Shown here: piece after piece, positions 1-9,714 of the stretch
Layout of the letters: each line of letters begins with the position of its first letter
Numbering within the stretch: position 1 is the first letter of the stretch
Source: Rhodobacteraceae bacterium HLUCCO07
GTDB taxonomy: Bacteria > Pseudomonadota > Alphaproteobacteria > Rhodobacterales > Rhodobacteraceae
DNA length: 64,000 nucleotides
Direction: 5' to 3'
Assembly (NCBI GenBank): GCA_001314705.1
Contig: LJSU01000016.1
Coordinates: forward strand, 62,001 to 126,000
The notes under the pieces: model-generated
Told to the model about the DNA's origin: nothing
Databases searched by the model: none
What the model saw: the letters and a program-made list of their open reading frames with translations, nothing else
Position numbers and translations under genes: made by a program

Positions 1-243
1 GTGCGGAACGTCCGCACGAGGAGCCTCGAAGGACAGGGGCATGAGGCTCGGTTTGAAACAGTCTCGGGCAGCATTAAGCCCCACCCGGGACGACGCCACC
101 GCATGACGGGCCGTTCGGTTCTTTTGGTCGATGACGTGATGACGTCTGGCGCGACGATGAGCGCCGCCGCCGAAGCGTGCCTTGCCGCCGGCGCAAGGGA
201 TGTTTTCTCCCTGGTACTGGCACGAGTTGCAAAGCATGACTAA
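1..243 (+). CDS. comF: ComF family protein, C-terminal fragment
   Basis: Last 80 residues of a ComF-type phosphoribosyltransferase-fold protein. The gene enters from outside the window, so the GTG at position 1 is just an in-frame codon. The PRPP-binding signature VLLVDDVMTSGAT lies at fragment residues 40-52, followed by the AEACLAAGA helix normal for the family. The preceding RTRSLEGQGHEAR stretch matches the substrate-loop region of ComF proteins. Homologues are linked to DNA uptake, but their reaction is not established. The glutaredoxin gene follows 38 nt downstream on the same strand, so the two may be cotranscribed. Confidence 0.82.
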   Translation: MRNVRTRSLEGQGHEARFETVSGSIKPHPGRRHRMTGRSVLLVDDVMTSGATMSAAAEACLAAGARDVFSLVLARVAKHD

Positions 244-281
244 ATCCACGACAAGCACATAGTTATGTCAAGGAAGTTGTC

Positions 282-539
282 ATGAAACCTGTGGAAATCT
301 ATACTTCTCCAATGTGCGGCTTTTGTCATGCTGCCAAACGGCTGCTGAGCCAGAAAGGCGTTCAGTTTTCGGAAGTCGACATCTGGGCAGAACCGGGGCG
401 GAAGGCCGAAATGATGCAGCGTGCCGGAGGACGCCATACTGTACCGCAAATATTTGTCGGAGAAACCCATGTCGGTGGTTGTGATGAGCTTTATGGGCTG
501 GAACGGGCCGGAAAGCTCGACCCGTTGTTGGAAGCATGA
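282..539 (+). CDS. grxC: Glutaredoxin 3
   Basis: Small cytoplasmic dithiol glutaredoxin of 85 residues, the normal length for GrxC. It reduces protein disulfides and mixed disulfides using glutathione. The active site CGFC is at residues 12-15; the usual GrxC form is CPYC, so the Pro-Tyr pair is replaced by Gly-Phe. The cis-proline TVPQIF and the glutathione-binding VGGCDEL motifs are both present. A good Shine-Dalgarno (AAGGAAG) sits 6 nt before the ATG. The nitrilase-family gene starts a few bases after the stop. Confidence 0.9.
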   Translation: MKPVEIYTSPMCGFCHAAKRLLSQKGVQFSEVDIWAEPGRKAEMMQRAGGRHTVPQIFVGETHVGGCDELYGLERAGKLDPLLEA

Positions 540-545
540 CATGTG

Positions 546-1382
546 ATGCGCGCGGCCCTGATTCAGATCACGTCGGGAGAAGACCCGGGCGCCAATCTTG
601 ACGTTGTTCGCAACCGGCTTCGGGAGGCCAAGTCAGGCGACGCGGACTTCGCACTGACCCCTGAAGTGACCAATTGCATATCGGGCAGCCACAAGCACCA
701 GGCCAGCGTTTTCAGTCTTCAGCAAGACGACTCGACTCTCGCAACGATCCGCGAGGACGCGCGCGCACTCGGACTGTGGGTCTTGATCGGATCACTGGGC
801 ATGCAAACGCAGGACACCGACGGACGGTTCGCCAACCGCTCCTTTCTGATCTCGCCTCAAGGGCAGATTCTTGGCCAATACGACAAGATCCACATGTTCG
901 ATGTGGATGTTTCCAAATCCGAAACCTACCGCGAATCGGCCCGCTACCGCCCCGGCAACAAGGCGGTCATCGCCGAAACCGACTTTGGCAAGGTCGGGTT
1001 GTCCATTTGCTATGATCTACGTTTCGCATATCTTTACAGGGCTTTGGCACAGGCTGGCGCAACAATCCTGACTGTTCCTTCAGCCTTCTCTCCAGTGACC
1101 GGCAAGGCACATTGGGAACCCCTGTTGCGTGCGCGGGCCATCGAGACAGGGTCGTTCGTGCTCGCCCCAGCGCAAACCGGGTTGCACTATGTCATGAATG
1201 GCAAGGCCCGCCGCACCCATGGGCATTCTATGGCGATCTCGCCCTGGGGTGACGTTCTCGTCGATGGGGGAACGGAATGCGGGATCAGCTTCGTTAACCT
1301 AGATTTGGCGCAGGTGAAACAGGCACGGCAACGCATTGCCGCGCTGACCCACGACCGGAGTTTCGACGGACCGTCGACATGA
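546..1382 (+). CDS. Carbon-nitrogen hydrolase (nitrilase superfamily, Nit2/omega-amidase-like)
   Basis: Predicted cytoplasmic amidase of 278 residues with the catalytic triad of the nitrilase superfamily. In numbering from the upstream in-frame GTG at 543, these are Glu41 (LTPEVTN), Lys115 (YDKIHMFDVDV) and Cys156 (SICYDLRF). The KIHMFDVDV and YDLRFAYLYR segments point to the Nit1/Nit2 branch, whose members hydrolyse omega-amides or deaminated glutathione. The exact substrate cannot be read from sequence. ATG at 546 is chosen, with GTG at 543 as the alternative. The stop overlaps the start of the MarR gene (ATGA), indicating translational coupling. Confidence 0.85.
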   Translation: MRAALIQITSGEDPGANLDVVRNRLREAKSGDADFALTPEVTNCISGSHKHQASVFSLQQDDSTLATIREDARALGLWVLIGSLGMQTQDTDGRFANRSFLISPQGQILGQYDKIHMFDVDVSKSETYRESARYRPGNKAVIAETDFGKVGLSICYDLRFAYLYRALAQAGATILTVPSAFSPVTGKAHWEPLLRARAIETGSFVLAPAQTGLHYVMNGKARRTHGHSMAISPWGDVLVDGGTECGISFVNLDLAQVKQARQRIAALTHDRSFDGPST

Positions 1383-1822
1383 GTGACCCGAGCAATGCAC
1401 TTGCCGTCGCCCTTTTCAGTGAGATCCTGACCGCGGATCAACTGATCCGGAACCGGTTGTCGCGGGTCTTGCCCAAGGGCATGGAGATCTCGCATTTCTC
1501 CGTTCTCAACCACCTTGCCCATAGTGGAGACGAACGCACGCCGGCGCAGTTGGCCAAGAGCTTCCATGTAACCAGAGGTGCGATGACCAACACGCTGGGG
1601 AAACTGGAATGGGCAGGCTACGTGCATATACGCCCCGATTGGGACGACGCACGACGCAAATGGGTCGCAATCAGTCCGGCCGGAAGGCGCGCCCGCGATG
1701 CCGCAATCGCGGCCATCGGACCCATGATCGCCGAGATGATCGGCGAGTTGGGTGACAGCAAGGTCCGCGCAGTCTTGCCGATCCTGCGCGAACTGAGGCT
1801 CAAGCTGGAAGACGATGGTTAG
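1379..1822 (+). CDS. MarR family transcriptional regulator
   Basis: Protein of 147 residues with a central winged helix-turn-helix. [20 protein letters not shown] is followed by the recognition helix [19 protein letters not shown] and the wing [17 protein letters not shown]. MarR proteins bind DNA as dimers and usually respond to small ligands. No ligand or target can be deduced here. It is coupled to the upstream amidase gene by a 4-bp overlap and its stop overlaps by 4 bp the stop of convergent ubiG, leaving no room for a terminator. Regulation of the amidase/glutaredoxin operon is possible but unproven. Confidence 0.85.
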   Translation: MSDPSNALAVALFSEILTADQLIRNRLSRVLPKGMEISHFSVLNHLAHSGDERTPAQLAKSFHVTRGAMTNTLGKLEWAGYVHIRPDWDDARRKWVAISPAGRRARDAAIAAIGPMIAEMIGELGDSKVRAVLPILRELRLKLEDDG

Positions 1823-2565
1823 ACCGGCCGTAAGCTGGCGGTGACATAGTTCACGCTCAGATCTCGCTCCGAGATCGACCATCGCCAGCTTATTGGGTTG
1901 AAAACAAAACCCTTTTTGTCAACGGGCCGCAAACCTGCCTGTTCCAACAGGTCGAACAGCTCATCGGGTTTGATGAACTTGTTCCATTCATGGGTGCCCT
2001 TGGGAAGCCAGCGCATGACGTATTCCGCTCCAACGATCGCCATGGCAAAGCTCTTGGGATTGCGGTTGATGGTCGAACAAACATGAAGCCCCCCCGGCTT
2101 CAGCAACTGGCGGCAAGCGGTAAGATAAGCGAGCGGGTCGGCAACGTGTTCGACCACTTCCATGTTCAGGACAACATCGAACGTCTCGCCGGCCTCGGCC
2201 ATCGCTTCGGCGGTGGTGTGGAGATATTCAATGTGCAGCCCGGATTGTTCGGCATGGATTTGGGCGACGGGAATGTTTCGTGCGGCCGCATCCGCACCGA
2301 CCACAGTGGCCCCAAGTCGCGCCATGGGTTCGGACAAGAGCCCGCCGCCACATCCGATATCGAGAAGACGCAAGCCGGCAAAGGGCTTGGGCGCGTCGAG
2401 ATCGCGGTCGAATTCGCCCGCAATCTGGCGGGTGATATAGTCGAGTCGACAGGGATTCATCAGGTGCAATGGCTTGAACTTGCCTGTCGGATCCCACCAT
2501 TCGGCTGCCATGGCCTCGAACTTGGCGACTTCACCGGGATCGACAGTGTTCGGAGCGGCTTGCAT
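1819..2565 (-). CDS. ubiG: Ubiquinone biosynthesis O-methyltransferase
   Basis: Class I SAM-dependent methyltransferase of 248 residues carrying out the two O-methylations of ubiquinone synthesis at the inner membrane face. Visible are the UbiG N-terminal signature [12 protein letters not shown], the SAM motif [20 protein letters not shown], and the post-motif [11 protein letters not shown]. The start at 2565 ([12 protein letters not shown]) is preferred because GGAG lies 6 nt upstream. Longer in-frame starts at 2577 and 2637 run into or past the divergent iminopeptidase start. Promoters for both genes must lie in the short region around 2566-2614. Confidence 0.93.
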   Translation of the reverse strand: MQAAPNTVDPGEVAKFEAMAAEWWDPTGKFKPLHLMNPCRLDYITRQIAGEFDRDLDAPKPFAGLRLLDIGCGGGLLSEPMARLGATVVGADAAARNIPVAQIHAEQSGLHIEYLHTTAEAMAEAGETFDVVLNMEVVEHVADPLAYLTACRQLLKPGGLHVCSTINRNPKSFAMAIVGAEYVMRWLPKGTHEWNKFIKPDELFDLLEQAGLRPVDKKGFVFNPISWRWSISERDLSVNYVTASLRPV

Positions 2566-2614
2566 TCTGGTCTCCATATGCTCAACTTGACACGCCTTAT
2601 CATATAGGACGGTC

Positions 2615-3583
2615 ATGGACAAATTCGGAGCCCACAAACCCGCGACAGATTATCTCTATCCTCAAATCGAACCCTTCGATCAACGGATGTTCGAGGTTGG
2701 CGATGGTCACAGGGTGTATGTCGAACAATCGGGCAGCCCCCAAGGTCAGCCCGTCGTCGTTTTCCACGGCGGACCGGGCGGTGGGTGCAGCCCGGCGATG
2801 CGCAGGTATTTCGACCCTGCACATTACCGCGTGATCCTGTTTGACCAGCGCGGTTGCGGTCGTTCAACGCCATTTGCGAGTGTCGAGGCAAATACGACAT
2901 GGCATCTGATCCGCGATATCGAACTTATCCGCGAAAGCTTAATGATAGATCAATGGATCGTGTTTGGCGGCTCCTGGGGTGCGACGCTGGCACTGATCTA
3001 TGCGCAAACTCATCCTGAGCGCGTGCAATATATGGCGCTGCGCGGGGTTTTCATGGCGACGCGGAAAGAGCTCGACTGGTTCTACGGCGGGGGTGCGGGC
3101 CAGTTCTGGCCGGATGTTTGGGACCGGTTTCGCGGGATCATTCCGGAGAGCGAACATCACGACCTAATATCGGCCTATCACAAGCGCCTGTTCTCCGGTG
3201 ACAAGTCCGAGGAATTGCGCTTTGCCCGGGCTTGGTCATCCTGGGAAAATGCTTTGGCATCCGTGCATTCCACCGGTGCCGTGAGTGAGGCTGGGGGGGA
3301 ATATGCGCATGCGTTTGCGCGGCTGGAGAACCACTATTTCACGAATGCGGCGTTTCTGGACTATGATGGCCAACTGCTGGATCAGGTGGACAGGATGGCG
3401 GATATTCCCGGTGTGATCGTGCAGGGGCGGTTCGACATGATCTGCCCGCCTGCCACCGCCTATACCCTTGCAAACAAATGGAAAAAATCAGATTTGCGAT
3501 TGATTCCGGTGGCCGGTCATGCCCTGTCGGAGCCCGGAATCAGTGCCGAACTGGTGCGGGTCATGGATGCGCTGCGGCGCTGA
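2615..3583 (+). CDS. pip: Proline iminopeptidase
   Basis: Alpha/beta-hydrolase of 322 residues that removes N-terminal proline from peptides in the cytoplasm. The oxyanion motif HGGPGGG is at residues 51-57, the nucleophile elbow GGSWGA contains Ser120, and the acid and base are Asp274 (GRFDMICP) and His302 ([10 protein letters not shown]). Length and motif spacing match the S33 peptidase family. It is divergent from ubiG. The 270-bp region that follows carries the small-ORF element and the rimP leader. Confidence 0.92.
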   Translation: MDKFGAHKPATDYLYPQIEPFDQRMFEVGDGHRVYVEQSGSPQGQPVVVFHGGPGGGCSPAMRRYFDPAHYRVILFDQRGCGRSTPFASVEANTTWHLIRDIELIRESLMIDQWIVFGGSWGATLALIYAQTHPERVQYMALRGVFMATRKELDWFYGGGAGQFWPDVWDRFRGIIPESEHHDLISAYHKRLFSGDKSEELRFARAWSSWENALASVHSTGAVSEAGGEYAHAFARLENHYFTNAAFLDYDGQLLDQVDRMADIPGVIVQGRFDMICPPATAYTLANKWKKSDLRLIPVAGHALSEPGISAELVRVMDALRR

Positions 3584-3632
3584 GCGCGCATGGTTAACCC
3601 TTGGCCGAAATCGCCGAAATCGAGGGGGTGAC

Positions 3633-3689
3633 ATGCGTATGACTCCCGGCTGTCGCCCGGCTGCCGCCCGATTTGCCGGACCTCGTTAA
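3633..3689 (+). CDS. Possible 18-residue leader peptide, element copy 1
   Basis: Short ORF reading MRMTPGCRPAAARFAGPR, with a purine-rich Shine-Dalgarno (GAGGGGG) ending 4 nt before the ATG and a TAA stop. The first codons coincide with the tandem 11-mer element that recurs at 18,405 and 58,697. It sits between pip and the rimP terminator-like hairpin, as a regulatory uORF would. No translation evidence exists; it could equally be a conserved RNA or DNA element that happens to be open. A start at the second ATG (3639) would give a 16-residue product. Confidence 0.4.
   Translation: MRMTPGCRPAAARFAGPR
3645..3666 (+). repeat. Tandem 11-mer element, copy 1
   Basis: Two head-to-tail 11-mers, CCCGGCTGTCG (3645-3655) and CCCGGCTGCCG (3656-3666). 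With the upstream sequence GGGGGTGA..TGCGTATGACT the shared block is about 40 nt. The same block occurs at 18,395-18,438 and, in a diverged version, at 58,671-58,718. TTAAC and GGCCGAAA further upstream are also shared with copy 2. All three copies are intergenic. Confidence 0.75.
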
Positions 3690-3815
3690 CCGAATCCGGG
3701 CCGATCACGCAACACGCGCGCATGTCGGGGGTTGCAGACTCACCCGGTGAGGCGTATATCCCCTTCAACAGCGGCGCGTGAGGGTCCAAACCTGACGCAC
3801 CACCGGGAAATATCG

Positions 3816-3838
3816 ACGGGCCGCGCGCCCGTTTTTTT
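3816..3838 (+). terminator. rimP leader attenuator (hairpin plus T-run)
   Basis: Perfect 6-bp stem ACGGGC/GCCCGT with a 5-nt loop (CGCGC), followed directly by seven T residues, ending 15 nt before the rimP ATG. This is the form of an intrinsic terminator, but it is placed ahead of an operon rather than behind one. An upstream imperfect stem GCGTGAGG/CCTGACGC (about 3776-3798) could belong to an alternative fold. Leader RNAs ahead of rimP-nusA operons are known from proteobacteria. The signal that controls readthrough here is unknown. Confidence 0.6.
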
Positions 3839-3853
3839 GTATCTGGACACATC

Positions 3854-4435
3854 ATGAGCGACCTTATCGCAAAAACCGCGATTGACCGGCGCCTTGCCGG
3901 GATCATCGGCCCCGTCATCGAGGACATGGGGTTCGAGCTGGTGCGCGTGCGGTTGATGGGCGGACAGACCAAGACGCTGCAGATCATGGCCGAACGCCCC
4001 GATGGCGGGATCGAGGTTGATGAATGCGCCGACATTTCCGGCGCGGTGAGTGCGACCCTTGATGTCGAAGACCCGATCAGCGAGACCTACACGCTCGAAG
4101 TGTCGTCGCCGGGGATCGACCGGCCGCTGACGCGGCTCAAGGATTTCGAGGCGTTCGAGGGCTACGAGGCCAGGCTGGAAACATCGGAATTGATCGGCGG
4201 GCGCAAACGGTTCCGTGGCGTTCTGGCCGGGGTGGAAGGCGATGAGGTTCTGATCAACATCGAACAGGACGGTGAAACGATGACGGTGGGCCTTGAGTTT
4301 GATTGGCTGGCCGACGCCAAGCTGGTGCTGACCGACGACCTGATCAAGGCGATGCTCAAGGCGCGCAAGGCGGCCGGGCATCTGGACGAAAGCAAATACG
4401 ACGAGATTCATACCGATACCGGTTCCGAGGAGTGA
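3854..4435 (+). CDS. rimP: Ribosome maturation factor RimP
   Basis: Cytoplasmic 30S assembly factor of 193 residues. It has the N-terminal alpha/beta domain ([17 protein letters not shown]) with the family signature [12 protein letters not shown], then the C-terminal SH3-like domain ([20 protein letters not shown]). The C-terminal tail of about 25 residues is acidic. It is the first gene of the rimP-nusA-ylxR-infB operon, which couples ribosome maturation, transcription elongation and initiation. nusA starts 6 nt after the stop. Expression is probably controlled by the hairpin/T-run just upstream. Confidence 0.95.
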   Translation: MSDLIAKTAIDRRLAGIIGPVIEDMGFELVRVRLMGGQTKTLQIMAERPDGGIEVDECADISGAVSATLDVEDPISETYTLEVSSPGIDRPLTRLKDFEAFEGYEARLETSELIGGRKRFRGVLAGVEGDEVLINIEQDGETMTVGLEFDWLADAKLVLTDDLIKAMLKARKAAGHLDESKYDEIHTDTGSEE

Positions 4436-4441
4436 CGAGAC

Positions 4442-6049
4442 ATGGCAATCACATCTGCAAACCAGCTTGAATTGCTGCAAACCGCCGAGGCGGTAGCCCG
4501 CGAAAAGATGATCGACCCGGGGCTGGTGGTCGACGCGATGGAGGAGAGCCTCGCCCGCGCCGCCAAGAGCCGCTATGGCGCCGAGATGGACATTCGCGTG
4601 TCGATCGACCGCAAGACCGGCAAGGCGACCTTTACCCGCGTGCGCACCGTGGTCGAGGATGACGAACTGGAAAACTACCAGGCCGAGATGACGGTCGAGC
4701 AGGCGAAACAGTATCTCGAAGACCCCAAGGTCGGCGATCAGTATGTCGAGGAAATCCCGCCCGTCGAAATGGGCAGGATCGCGGCACAGAGCGCCAAGCA
4801 GGTGATCCTGCAAAAGGTGCGCGAAGCCGAGCGCGATCGCCAGTACGAGGAATTCAAGGACCGCGCGGGCACCATCATCAACGGCGTGGTCAAGCGCGAG
4901 GAATACGGCAACGTCATCGTGGATGTGGGCCGGGGCGAGGCGATCCTGCGCCGCAACGAGAAGATCGGGCGCGAAGCCTATCGCCCGAACGACCGCATCC
5001 GCTGCTATATCAAGGATGTGCGCCGCGAAGCGCGCGGGCCGCAGATCTTCCTGTCGCGCACGGCCCCGGAATTCATGGCCGAGCTGTTCAAGATGGAAGT
5101 GCCCGAAATCTATGACGGCATCATCGAGATCAAGGCCGTGGCCCGCGACCCGGGCAGCCGTGCCAAGATCGCGGTTGTCAGTTATGATGGCGGCATCGAC
5201 CCGGTCGGCGCCTGTGTGGGCATGCGCGGCAGCCGCGTGCAGGCCGTGGTGAACGAGCTTCAGGGCGAAAAGATCGACATCATTCCGTGGAACGAGGATG
5301 TGCCCACTTTCCTCGTGAACGCGTTGCAGCCCGCCGAGGTGAGCAAGGTCGTTCTGGACGAGGATGCCGAGCGAATCGAGGTGGTCGTTCCCGACGAGCA
5401 GCTGTCTTTGGCGATTGGCCGGCGCGGGCAGAACGTGCGACTGGCCTCGCAACTGACCGGGCTTGATATCGACATCATGACCGAGGAAGAGGAATCGGCG
5501 CGCCGCCAGAAGGAGTTCGAGGAACGCACGCAGCTGTTCATGGATACGCTGGACCTCGACGAATTCTTTGCCCAGCTGCTGGTCGCCGAGGGTTTTACCA
5601 ACCTCGAAGAGGTGGGATATGTCGAGCTTGACGAGCTTCTGGTGATCGACGGCGTGGATGACGACACCGCCAAGGAGCTTCAGGCCCGGGCGCGCGATTA
5701 CCTGGAGGCGCAGTCCAAGGCGGCGCTGGAACACGCGCGCGAACTTGGAGTCGAGGACAGCCTGGTTGAATTCGAGGGGCTGACGCCCCAAATGATTGAG
5801 GCATTGGCCGAAGACGGCATCAAGACGCTGGAAGATTTCGCCACCTGCGCCGACTGGGAACTCGCTGGCGGCTGGACCACGGTGGACGGCGAACGGGTCA
5901 AGGACGAAGGTCTGCTTGAAAAGTTCGACGTCGGCCTCGAAGAGGCGCAAAACATGATCATGACCGCGCGGGTCATGCTGGGTTGGGTTGACCCGACCGA
6001 GCTTGAATCCGGGGACGAAGAAGGCAAAAACGAGGAGGTCGAGGCCTGA
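4442..6049 (+). CDS. nusA: Transcription termination/antitermination factor NusA
   Basis: Protein of 535 residues binding RNA polymerase and nascent RNA. Domains in order: N-terminal polymerase-binding domain (about 1-130); S1 domain (about 140-205, [20 protein letters not shown]); two KH domains ([16 protein letters not shown] and [16 protein letters not shown]); and two C-terminal helix-hairpin-helix-like repeats (about 370-430 and 445-515), as in other proteobacterial NusA proteins. The very acidic C-terminus ([13 protein letters not shown]) is typical. It lies 6 nt after rimP. Confidence 0.96.
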   Translation: MAITSANQLELLQTAEAVAREKMIDPGLVVDAMEESLARAAKSRYGAEMDIRVSIDRKTGKATFTRVRTVVEDDELENYQAEMTVEQAKQYLEDPKVGDQYVEEIPPVEMGRIAAQSAKQVILQKVREAERDRQYEEFKDRAGTIINGVVKREEYGNVIVDVGRGEAILRRNEKIGREAYRPNDRIRCYIKDVRREARGPQIFLSRTAPEFMAELFKMEVPEIYDGIIEIKAVARDPGSRAKIAVVSYDGGIDPVGACVGMRGSRVQAVVNELQGEKIDIIPWNEDVPTFLVNALQPAEVSKVVLDEDAERIEVVVPDEQLSLAIGRRGQNVRLASQLTGLDIDIMTEEEESARRQKEFEERTQLFMDTLDLDEFFAQLLVAEGFTNLEEVGYVELDELLVIDGVDDDTAKELQARARDYLEAQSKAALEHARELGVEDSLVEFEGLTPQMIEALAEDGIKTLEDFATCADWELAGGWTTVDGERVKDEGLLEKFDVGLEEAQNMIMTARVMLGWVDPTELESGDEEGKNEEVEA

Positions 6050-6072
6050 TCGCAGGTCTCGGAATCTTGGGA

Positions 6073-6693
6073 ATGGGGCGCGCAAAGCGAACCGACGGCC
6101 ACGACGAAGGCCAGACGCGCAAATGCATCGCCACGGGCGAGCTTTGCCCCAAGGCGCGGATGGTCCGTTTCGTCGTGGGGCCGGATGGCGCGATCGTGCC
6201 CGATGTGATGGGCAAGTTGCCCGGGCGTGGCATTTGGGTCGGCGCCGAGCGTGCCGCGCTTGAAAAAGCGGTCGCCAAGGGCCTTTTCAAGCGCGCCGCG
6301 AAGCAGGCCGTCACGGTGCCGCCGGGCCTCGTTGACCAGGTCGAGGCATTGCTTGTGCGCCGGGTCGTCGACCTGATCGCGATGGCGCGCAAATCGGGCG
6401 CGGCGGTGGCCGGGTTCGAGAAAGTGAAGGATTGGCTATCCAAGGACGTGGCCGAGATCCTGTTGCAAGCAAGTGACGGATCCGGGCGCGGCAAATCGAA
6501 ACTGAGCACACCGATGGGAGGGTATTTCATCGGCTGGCTCACGACAGAGGAACTTGGCCGGGCATTCGGGCGACAAACTGTTGTCCATGCGGCCATAGGC
6601 GCTGGAGGTTTGGCGCCGCGTGTTGTAGAGGAAGCGGCAAGGTTGAAGGGCCTGCGCGTTTCCAGTGGCGGAACGACCCGCCCGAGAGGATGA
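6073..6693 (+). CDS. YlxR-L7Ae fusion RNA-binding protein (DUF448)
   Basis: Protein of 206 residues with two RNA-binding modules: an N-terminal YlxR/DUF448 domain ([18 protein letters not shown], then LPGRGIWV) and a C-terminal L7Ae/L30e-like domain ([26 protein letters not shown]). In Firmicutes these are separate genes in the same operon, while the fused form is common in alphaproteobacteria. Its position between nusA and infB is conserved, and a role in RNA or ribosome metabolism is inferred from that. ATG at 6073 is used in place of the in-frame TTG at 6067. The stop lies 10 nt before the infB ATG. Confidence 0.9.
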   Translation: MGRAKRTDGHDEGQTRKCIATGELCPKARMVRFVVGPDGAIVPDVMGKLPGRGIWVGAERAALEKAVAKGLFKRAAKQAVTVPPGLVDQVEALLVRRVVDLIAMARKSGAAVAGFEKVKDWLSKDVAEILLQASDGSGRGKSKLSTPMGGYFIGWLTTEELGRAFGRQTVVHAAIGAGGLAPRVVEEAARLKGLRVSSGGTTRPRG

Positions 6694-6703
6694 AGAGAAC
6701 CAT

Positions 6704-9190
6704 ATGAGCGATAGTGACGGCAAAAAGACATTGGGCCTCACGGGCGGCCGCCCCGGTAGCGTAAAGCAGAGCTTTAGCCACGGGCGGACAAAGAATGTCG
6801 TGGTCGAAACCAAACGCAAGCGCGTCGTCGTGGCCAAGCCCGGCGCGGGCAAGCCCGTGTCGCCGACAACGAAGCCGGCGTCGGGCAATCCGGCCAAGCG
6901 TCCGGCGGGCATTTCGGATGCGGAACTCGAACGCCGGATGAAGGCGTTGGCTGCGGCCAAGGCACGCGAATCCGAAGAGGCCGCCGAACGCGAAGCCGAG
7001 GAAAAGGCCCGAGAGGAAGAGCGCGAGCGCCGCCGCGAGGAAGCCGAGCGCAAGGAACGCGAGGAACGCGAGCGCGAAGAGGCGTTGAAGGCCAAGGCCG
7101 AAGAAGAGGAACGCCAGAAGCGCGAGGCCGAAGAGGCCGCAAAGCGCGCCGCGGCCGCCGCGGCAGCGCCCCCCGAGGATGCGGCCGCCGCCCCGCGCGC
7201 AGCCAAGACCGCCCCCAAGCCCGCGCCCGAACGCAAGACCGAACGCGAGGACCGCAACCGTGGCGCCAAGGCGCGCGACGATGGCGGGCGCCGGTCGGGC
7301 AAGCTGACTCTCAACCAGGCACTCTCGGGCGGTGAAGGCGGACGCCAGCGGTCGATGGCCGCTATGAAACGCAAGCAGGAGCGCGCCCGGCAAAAGGCAA
7401 TGGGCGGCCAGGTCGAGCGTGAAAAGATCGTCCGCGAGGTTCAGGTCCCCGACATGATCGTGGTCAGCGAACTGGCCAACCGGATGGCCGAACGCGTCGC
7501 CGATGTCGTCAAGTCGCTCATGCAGATGGGCATGATGGTCACGCAGAACCAGCCGATCGACGCCGAAACGGCGGAACTGATCGTCGAGGAGTTCGGCCAC
7601 AAGGTGGTCCGCGTATCCGACGCCGATGTCGAGGACGTCATCAAGACCCAGGAAGATTCGCCCGACGATCTCAAGCCGCGGCCGCCGGTGATTACGGTCA
7701 TGGGCCATGTCGATCACGGCAAGACATCGATTCTGGATGCGATTCGAAACGCCAAGGTCGTATCGGGCGAGGCGGGCGGCATCACCCAGCATATCGGCGC
7801 CTACCAGGTGACAACCGATCAGGGGGCCGTGCTGACCTTTCTGGACACGCCGGGCCACGCCGCCTTTACCTCGATGCGCTCACGCGGGGCACAGGTGACG
7901 GATATCGTGGTGCTGGTCGTTGCTGCCGATGATGCCGTGATGCCGCAGACCGTGGAGGCGATCGCGCACGCCAAGGCGGCCGAGGTTCCGATGATCGTGG
8001 CGATCAACAAATGTGACCTGCCGGCCGCCAACCCCGACAAGGTGCGCACCGACCTGCTCCAGCACGAGGTGGTTGTCGAGGCGATGTCGGGCGACGTGCA
8101 GGATGTCGAGGTATCGGCCCAGACCGGGCAAGGGCTGGATGAACTGCTTGAGGCCATTGCGCTTCAGGCCGAGATCCTCGAACTCAAGGCCAACCCGGAT
8201 CGCGCCGCCGAGGGCGCGGTGATCGAAGCGCAGCTTGACATCGGCCGCGGTCCCGTTGCCACCGTTCTGGTGCAGCGCGGGACATTGCACCAGGGCGACG
8301 TGTTCGTCGTGGGTGAGCAATACGGCAAGGTGCGCGCGCTGATCAACGACAAGGGTGAGCGCGTCAAGGAAGCCGGCCCCTCGGTTCCGGTCGAGGTTCT
8401 GGGTCTGAACGGTACGCCCGAAGCGGGCGATGTTCTCAACGTGGTGGAAACCGAAGCGCAGGCGCGCGAGATCGCGGAATACCGCGAGGCGGCCGCCAAG
8501 GAAAAACGCGCCGCGGCGGGCGCAGCGACGACGCTCGAACAGCTCATGGCCCAGGCCAAGGAGAACGAGAGCGTTTCGGAGCTTCCCATCGTGGTCAAGG
8601 CGGACGTGCAAGGCAGCGCCGAAGCCATCGTTCAGGCGATGGAGAAGATCGGCAACGACGAGGTGCGCGTGCGGGTCTTGCATTCCGGTGTGGGTGCGAT
8701 CACCGAAAGCGATATCAGCCTTGCCGAGGCGTCCGGCGCACCAGTCATCGGGTTCAACGTGCGCGCCAATGCCCCGGCGCGCAATTCGGCGAACCAGAAG
8801 GGCGTAGAGATTCGCTATTACAGCGTGATTTACGACCTGGTTGACGACGTGAAAGCAGCGGCAAGCGGTCTTTTGTCGGCCGAGATCCGCGAGACCTTTA
8901 TCGGCTATGCCGAGATCAGGGAAGTGTTCAGGGTCTCGGGTGTCGGCAAGGTGGCGGGCTGTCTTGTCACCGAAGGCGTGGCCCGGCGCAGCGCCGGCGT
9001 GCGCCTCTTGCGCGACGACGTGGTGATTCACGAAGGTACGCTCAAGACGCTGAAGCGCTTCAAGGACGAGGTGGCCGAGGTCCAGTCCGGTCAGGAATGT
9101 GGCATGGCCTTCGAGAAATACGAGGACATCCGTCCCGGCGACGTGATCGAGATTTTCGAACGTCAGGAAGTCGAGCGCAAGCTCGACTGA
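6704..9190 (+). CDS. infB: Translation initiation factor IF-2
   Basis: GTPase of 828 residues that brings initiator tRNA to the 30S subunit. After a short basic N-terminus comes a long charged Lys/Arg/Glu/Ala-rich helical linker (about residues 75-170). The GTPase domain has GHVDHGKT (G1, near residue 335), DTPGHAAF (G3) and NKCDL (G4), followed by domains II-IV. ATG at 6704 ([12 protein letters not shown]) is chosen; an in-frame start at 6665 would overlap ylxR. It is the last gene of the operon, with a strong hairpin 23 nt after the stop. Confidence 0.96.
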   Translation: MSDSDGKKTLGLTGGRPGSVKQSFSHGRTKNVVVETKRKRVVVAKPGAGKPVSPTTKPASGNPAKRPAGISDAELERRMKALAAAKARESEEAAEREAEEKAREEERERRREEAERKEREEREREEALKAKAEEEERQKREAEEAAKRAAAAAAAPPEDAAAAPRAAKTAPKPAPERKTEREDRNRGAKARDDGGRRSGKLTLNQALSGGEGGRQRSMAAMKRKQERARQKAMGGQVEREKIVREVQVPDMIVVSELANRMAERVADVVKSLMQMGMMVTQNQPIDAETAELIVEEFGHKVVRVSDADVEDVIKTQEDSPDDLKPRPPVITVMGHVDHGKTSILDAIRNAKVVSGEAGGITQHIGAYQVTTDQGAVLTFLDTPGHAAFTSMRSRGAQVTDIVVLVVAADDAVMPQTVEAIAHAKAAEVPMIVAINKCDLPAANPDKVRTDLLQHEVVVEAMSGDVQDVEVSAQTGQGLDELLEAIALQAEILELKANPDRAAEGAVIEAQLDIGRGPVATVLVQRGTLHQGDVFVVGEQYGKVRALINDKGERVKEAGPSVPVEVLGLNGTPEAGDVLNVVETEAQAREIAEYREAAAKEKRAAAGAATTLEQLMAQAKENESVSELPIVVKADVQGSAEAIVQAMEKIGNDEVRVRVLHSGVGAITESDISLAEASGAPVIGFNVRANAPARNSANQKGVEIRYYSVIYDLVDDVKAAASGLLSAEIRETFIGYAEIREVFRVSGVGKVAGCLVTEGVARRSAGVRLLRDDVVIHEGTLKTLKRFKDEVAEVQSGQECGMAFEKYEDIRPGDVIEIFERQEVERKLD

Positions 9191-9212
9191 TCCGAACGGG
9201 AGACTCAAAGAG

Positions 9213-9241
9213 AAGGGGCGGCCTGTACAGGGCCGCCCCTT
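9213..9241. terminator. infB operon terminator-like hairpin
   Basis: Perfect 11-bp inverted repeat, AAGGGGCGGCC (9213-9223) and GGCCGCCCCTT (9231-9241), with a 7-nt loop. It starts 23 nt after the infB stop. There is no T-run beyond CTT, so this is either a weak intrinsic terminator or a stem that blocks 3' exonucleases. Being symmetrical, it could also serve the opposing mutT transcript, which ends at 9308. Confidence 0.6.
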
Positions 9242-9307
9242 CGTCGTTCAGGCACCGGCCCTTTCGTGACGCCCGGGCGCATTGACCCTGGTCGCAGGCA
9301 ACGGGCC

Positions 9308-9706
9308 CTAGAGCCAGTCGCGCAGAATCGGGATCAGCGGGATATCGGCGGGCGGCATGGGATAGCTGCGCAGATCGCGGGCGCGCACCCATTTCAGGGT
9401 CTGGCCTTCACGTGCATGGGGGATACCCTCCCATTTTCGGCAGACGAAAAGCGGCATCAGCAGGTGAAAATCATCATAGCTGTGCGAGGCGAAGGTGAGC
9501 GGCGCAAGGCATGAGCCCCATGTGTCGATGCCAAGCTCTTCCTGCAATTCGCGGATCAGGGCATGTTCCGGGGTTTCGCCCGGTTCGACCTTGCCCCCCG
9601 GAAATTCCCAAAGACCGGCCATGGACTTGCCCTCGGGGCGTTGTGCGAGCAAGACGCGGCCGTCGATATCGACAAGCGCGACGGCCGCGACAAGAACGAT
9701 GTTCAT
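9308..9706 (-). CDS. mutT: 8-oxo-dGTP diphosphatase MutT (Nudix hydrolase)
   Basis: Nudix hydrolase of 132 residues that removes oxidised nucleotides such as 8-oxo-dGTP from the pool. The Nudix box GX5EX7REUXEEXGU is complete, running from GGKVEPGETPEHA to RELQEELGI. The AQRPEGKSMAGLWEFPGG lead-in is characteristic of MutT. ATG at 9706 (MNIVLVAAVALVD) fits the family start and has GGGG upstream. A GTG at 9718 would overlap the argJ stop (GTGA) and give 136 residues. It is last in the parvulin-argJ-mutT operon. Confidence 0.9.
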   Translation of the reverse strand: MNIVLVAAVALVDIDGRVLLAQRPEGKSMAGLWEFPGGKVEPGETPEHALIRELQEELGIDTWGSCLAPLTFASHSYDDFHLLMPLFVCRKWEGIPHAREGQTLKWVRARDLRSYPMPPADIPLIPILRDWL

Positions 9707-9714
9707 CGGCCCCG

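Noticed and set aside
3740-6085. A 781-codon reverse frame opposite rimP-nusA
   Set aside because: Same cause as the frame opposite secA. rimP and nusA are unmistakable on the forward strand.
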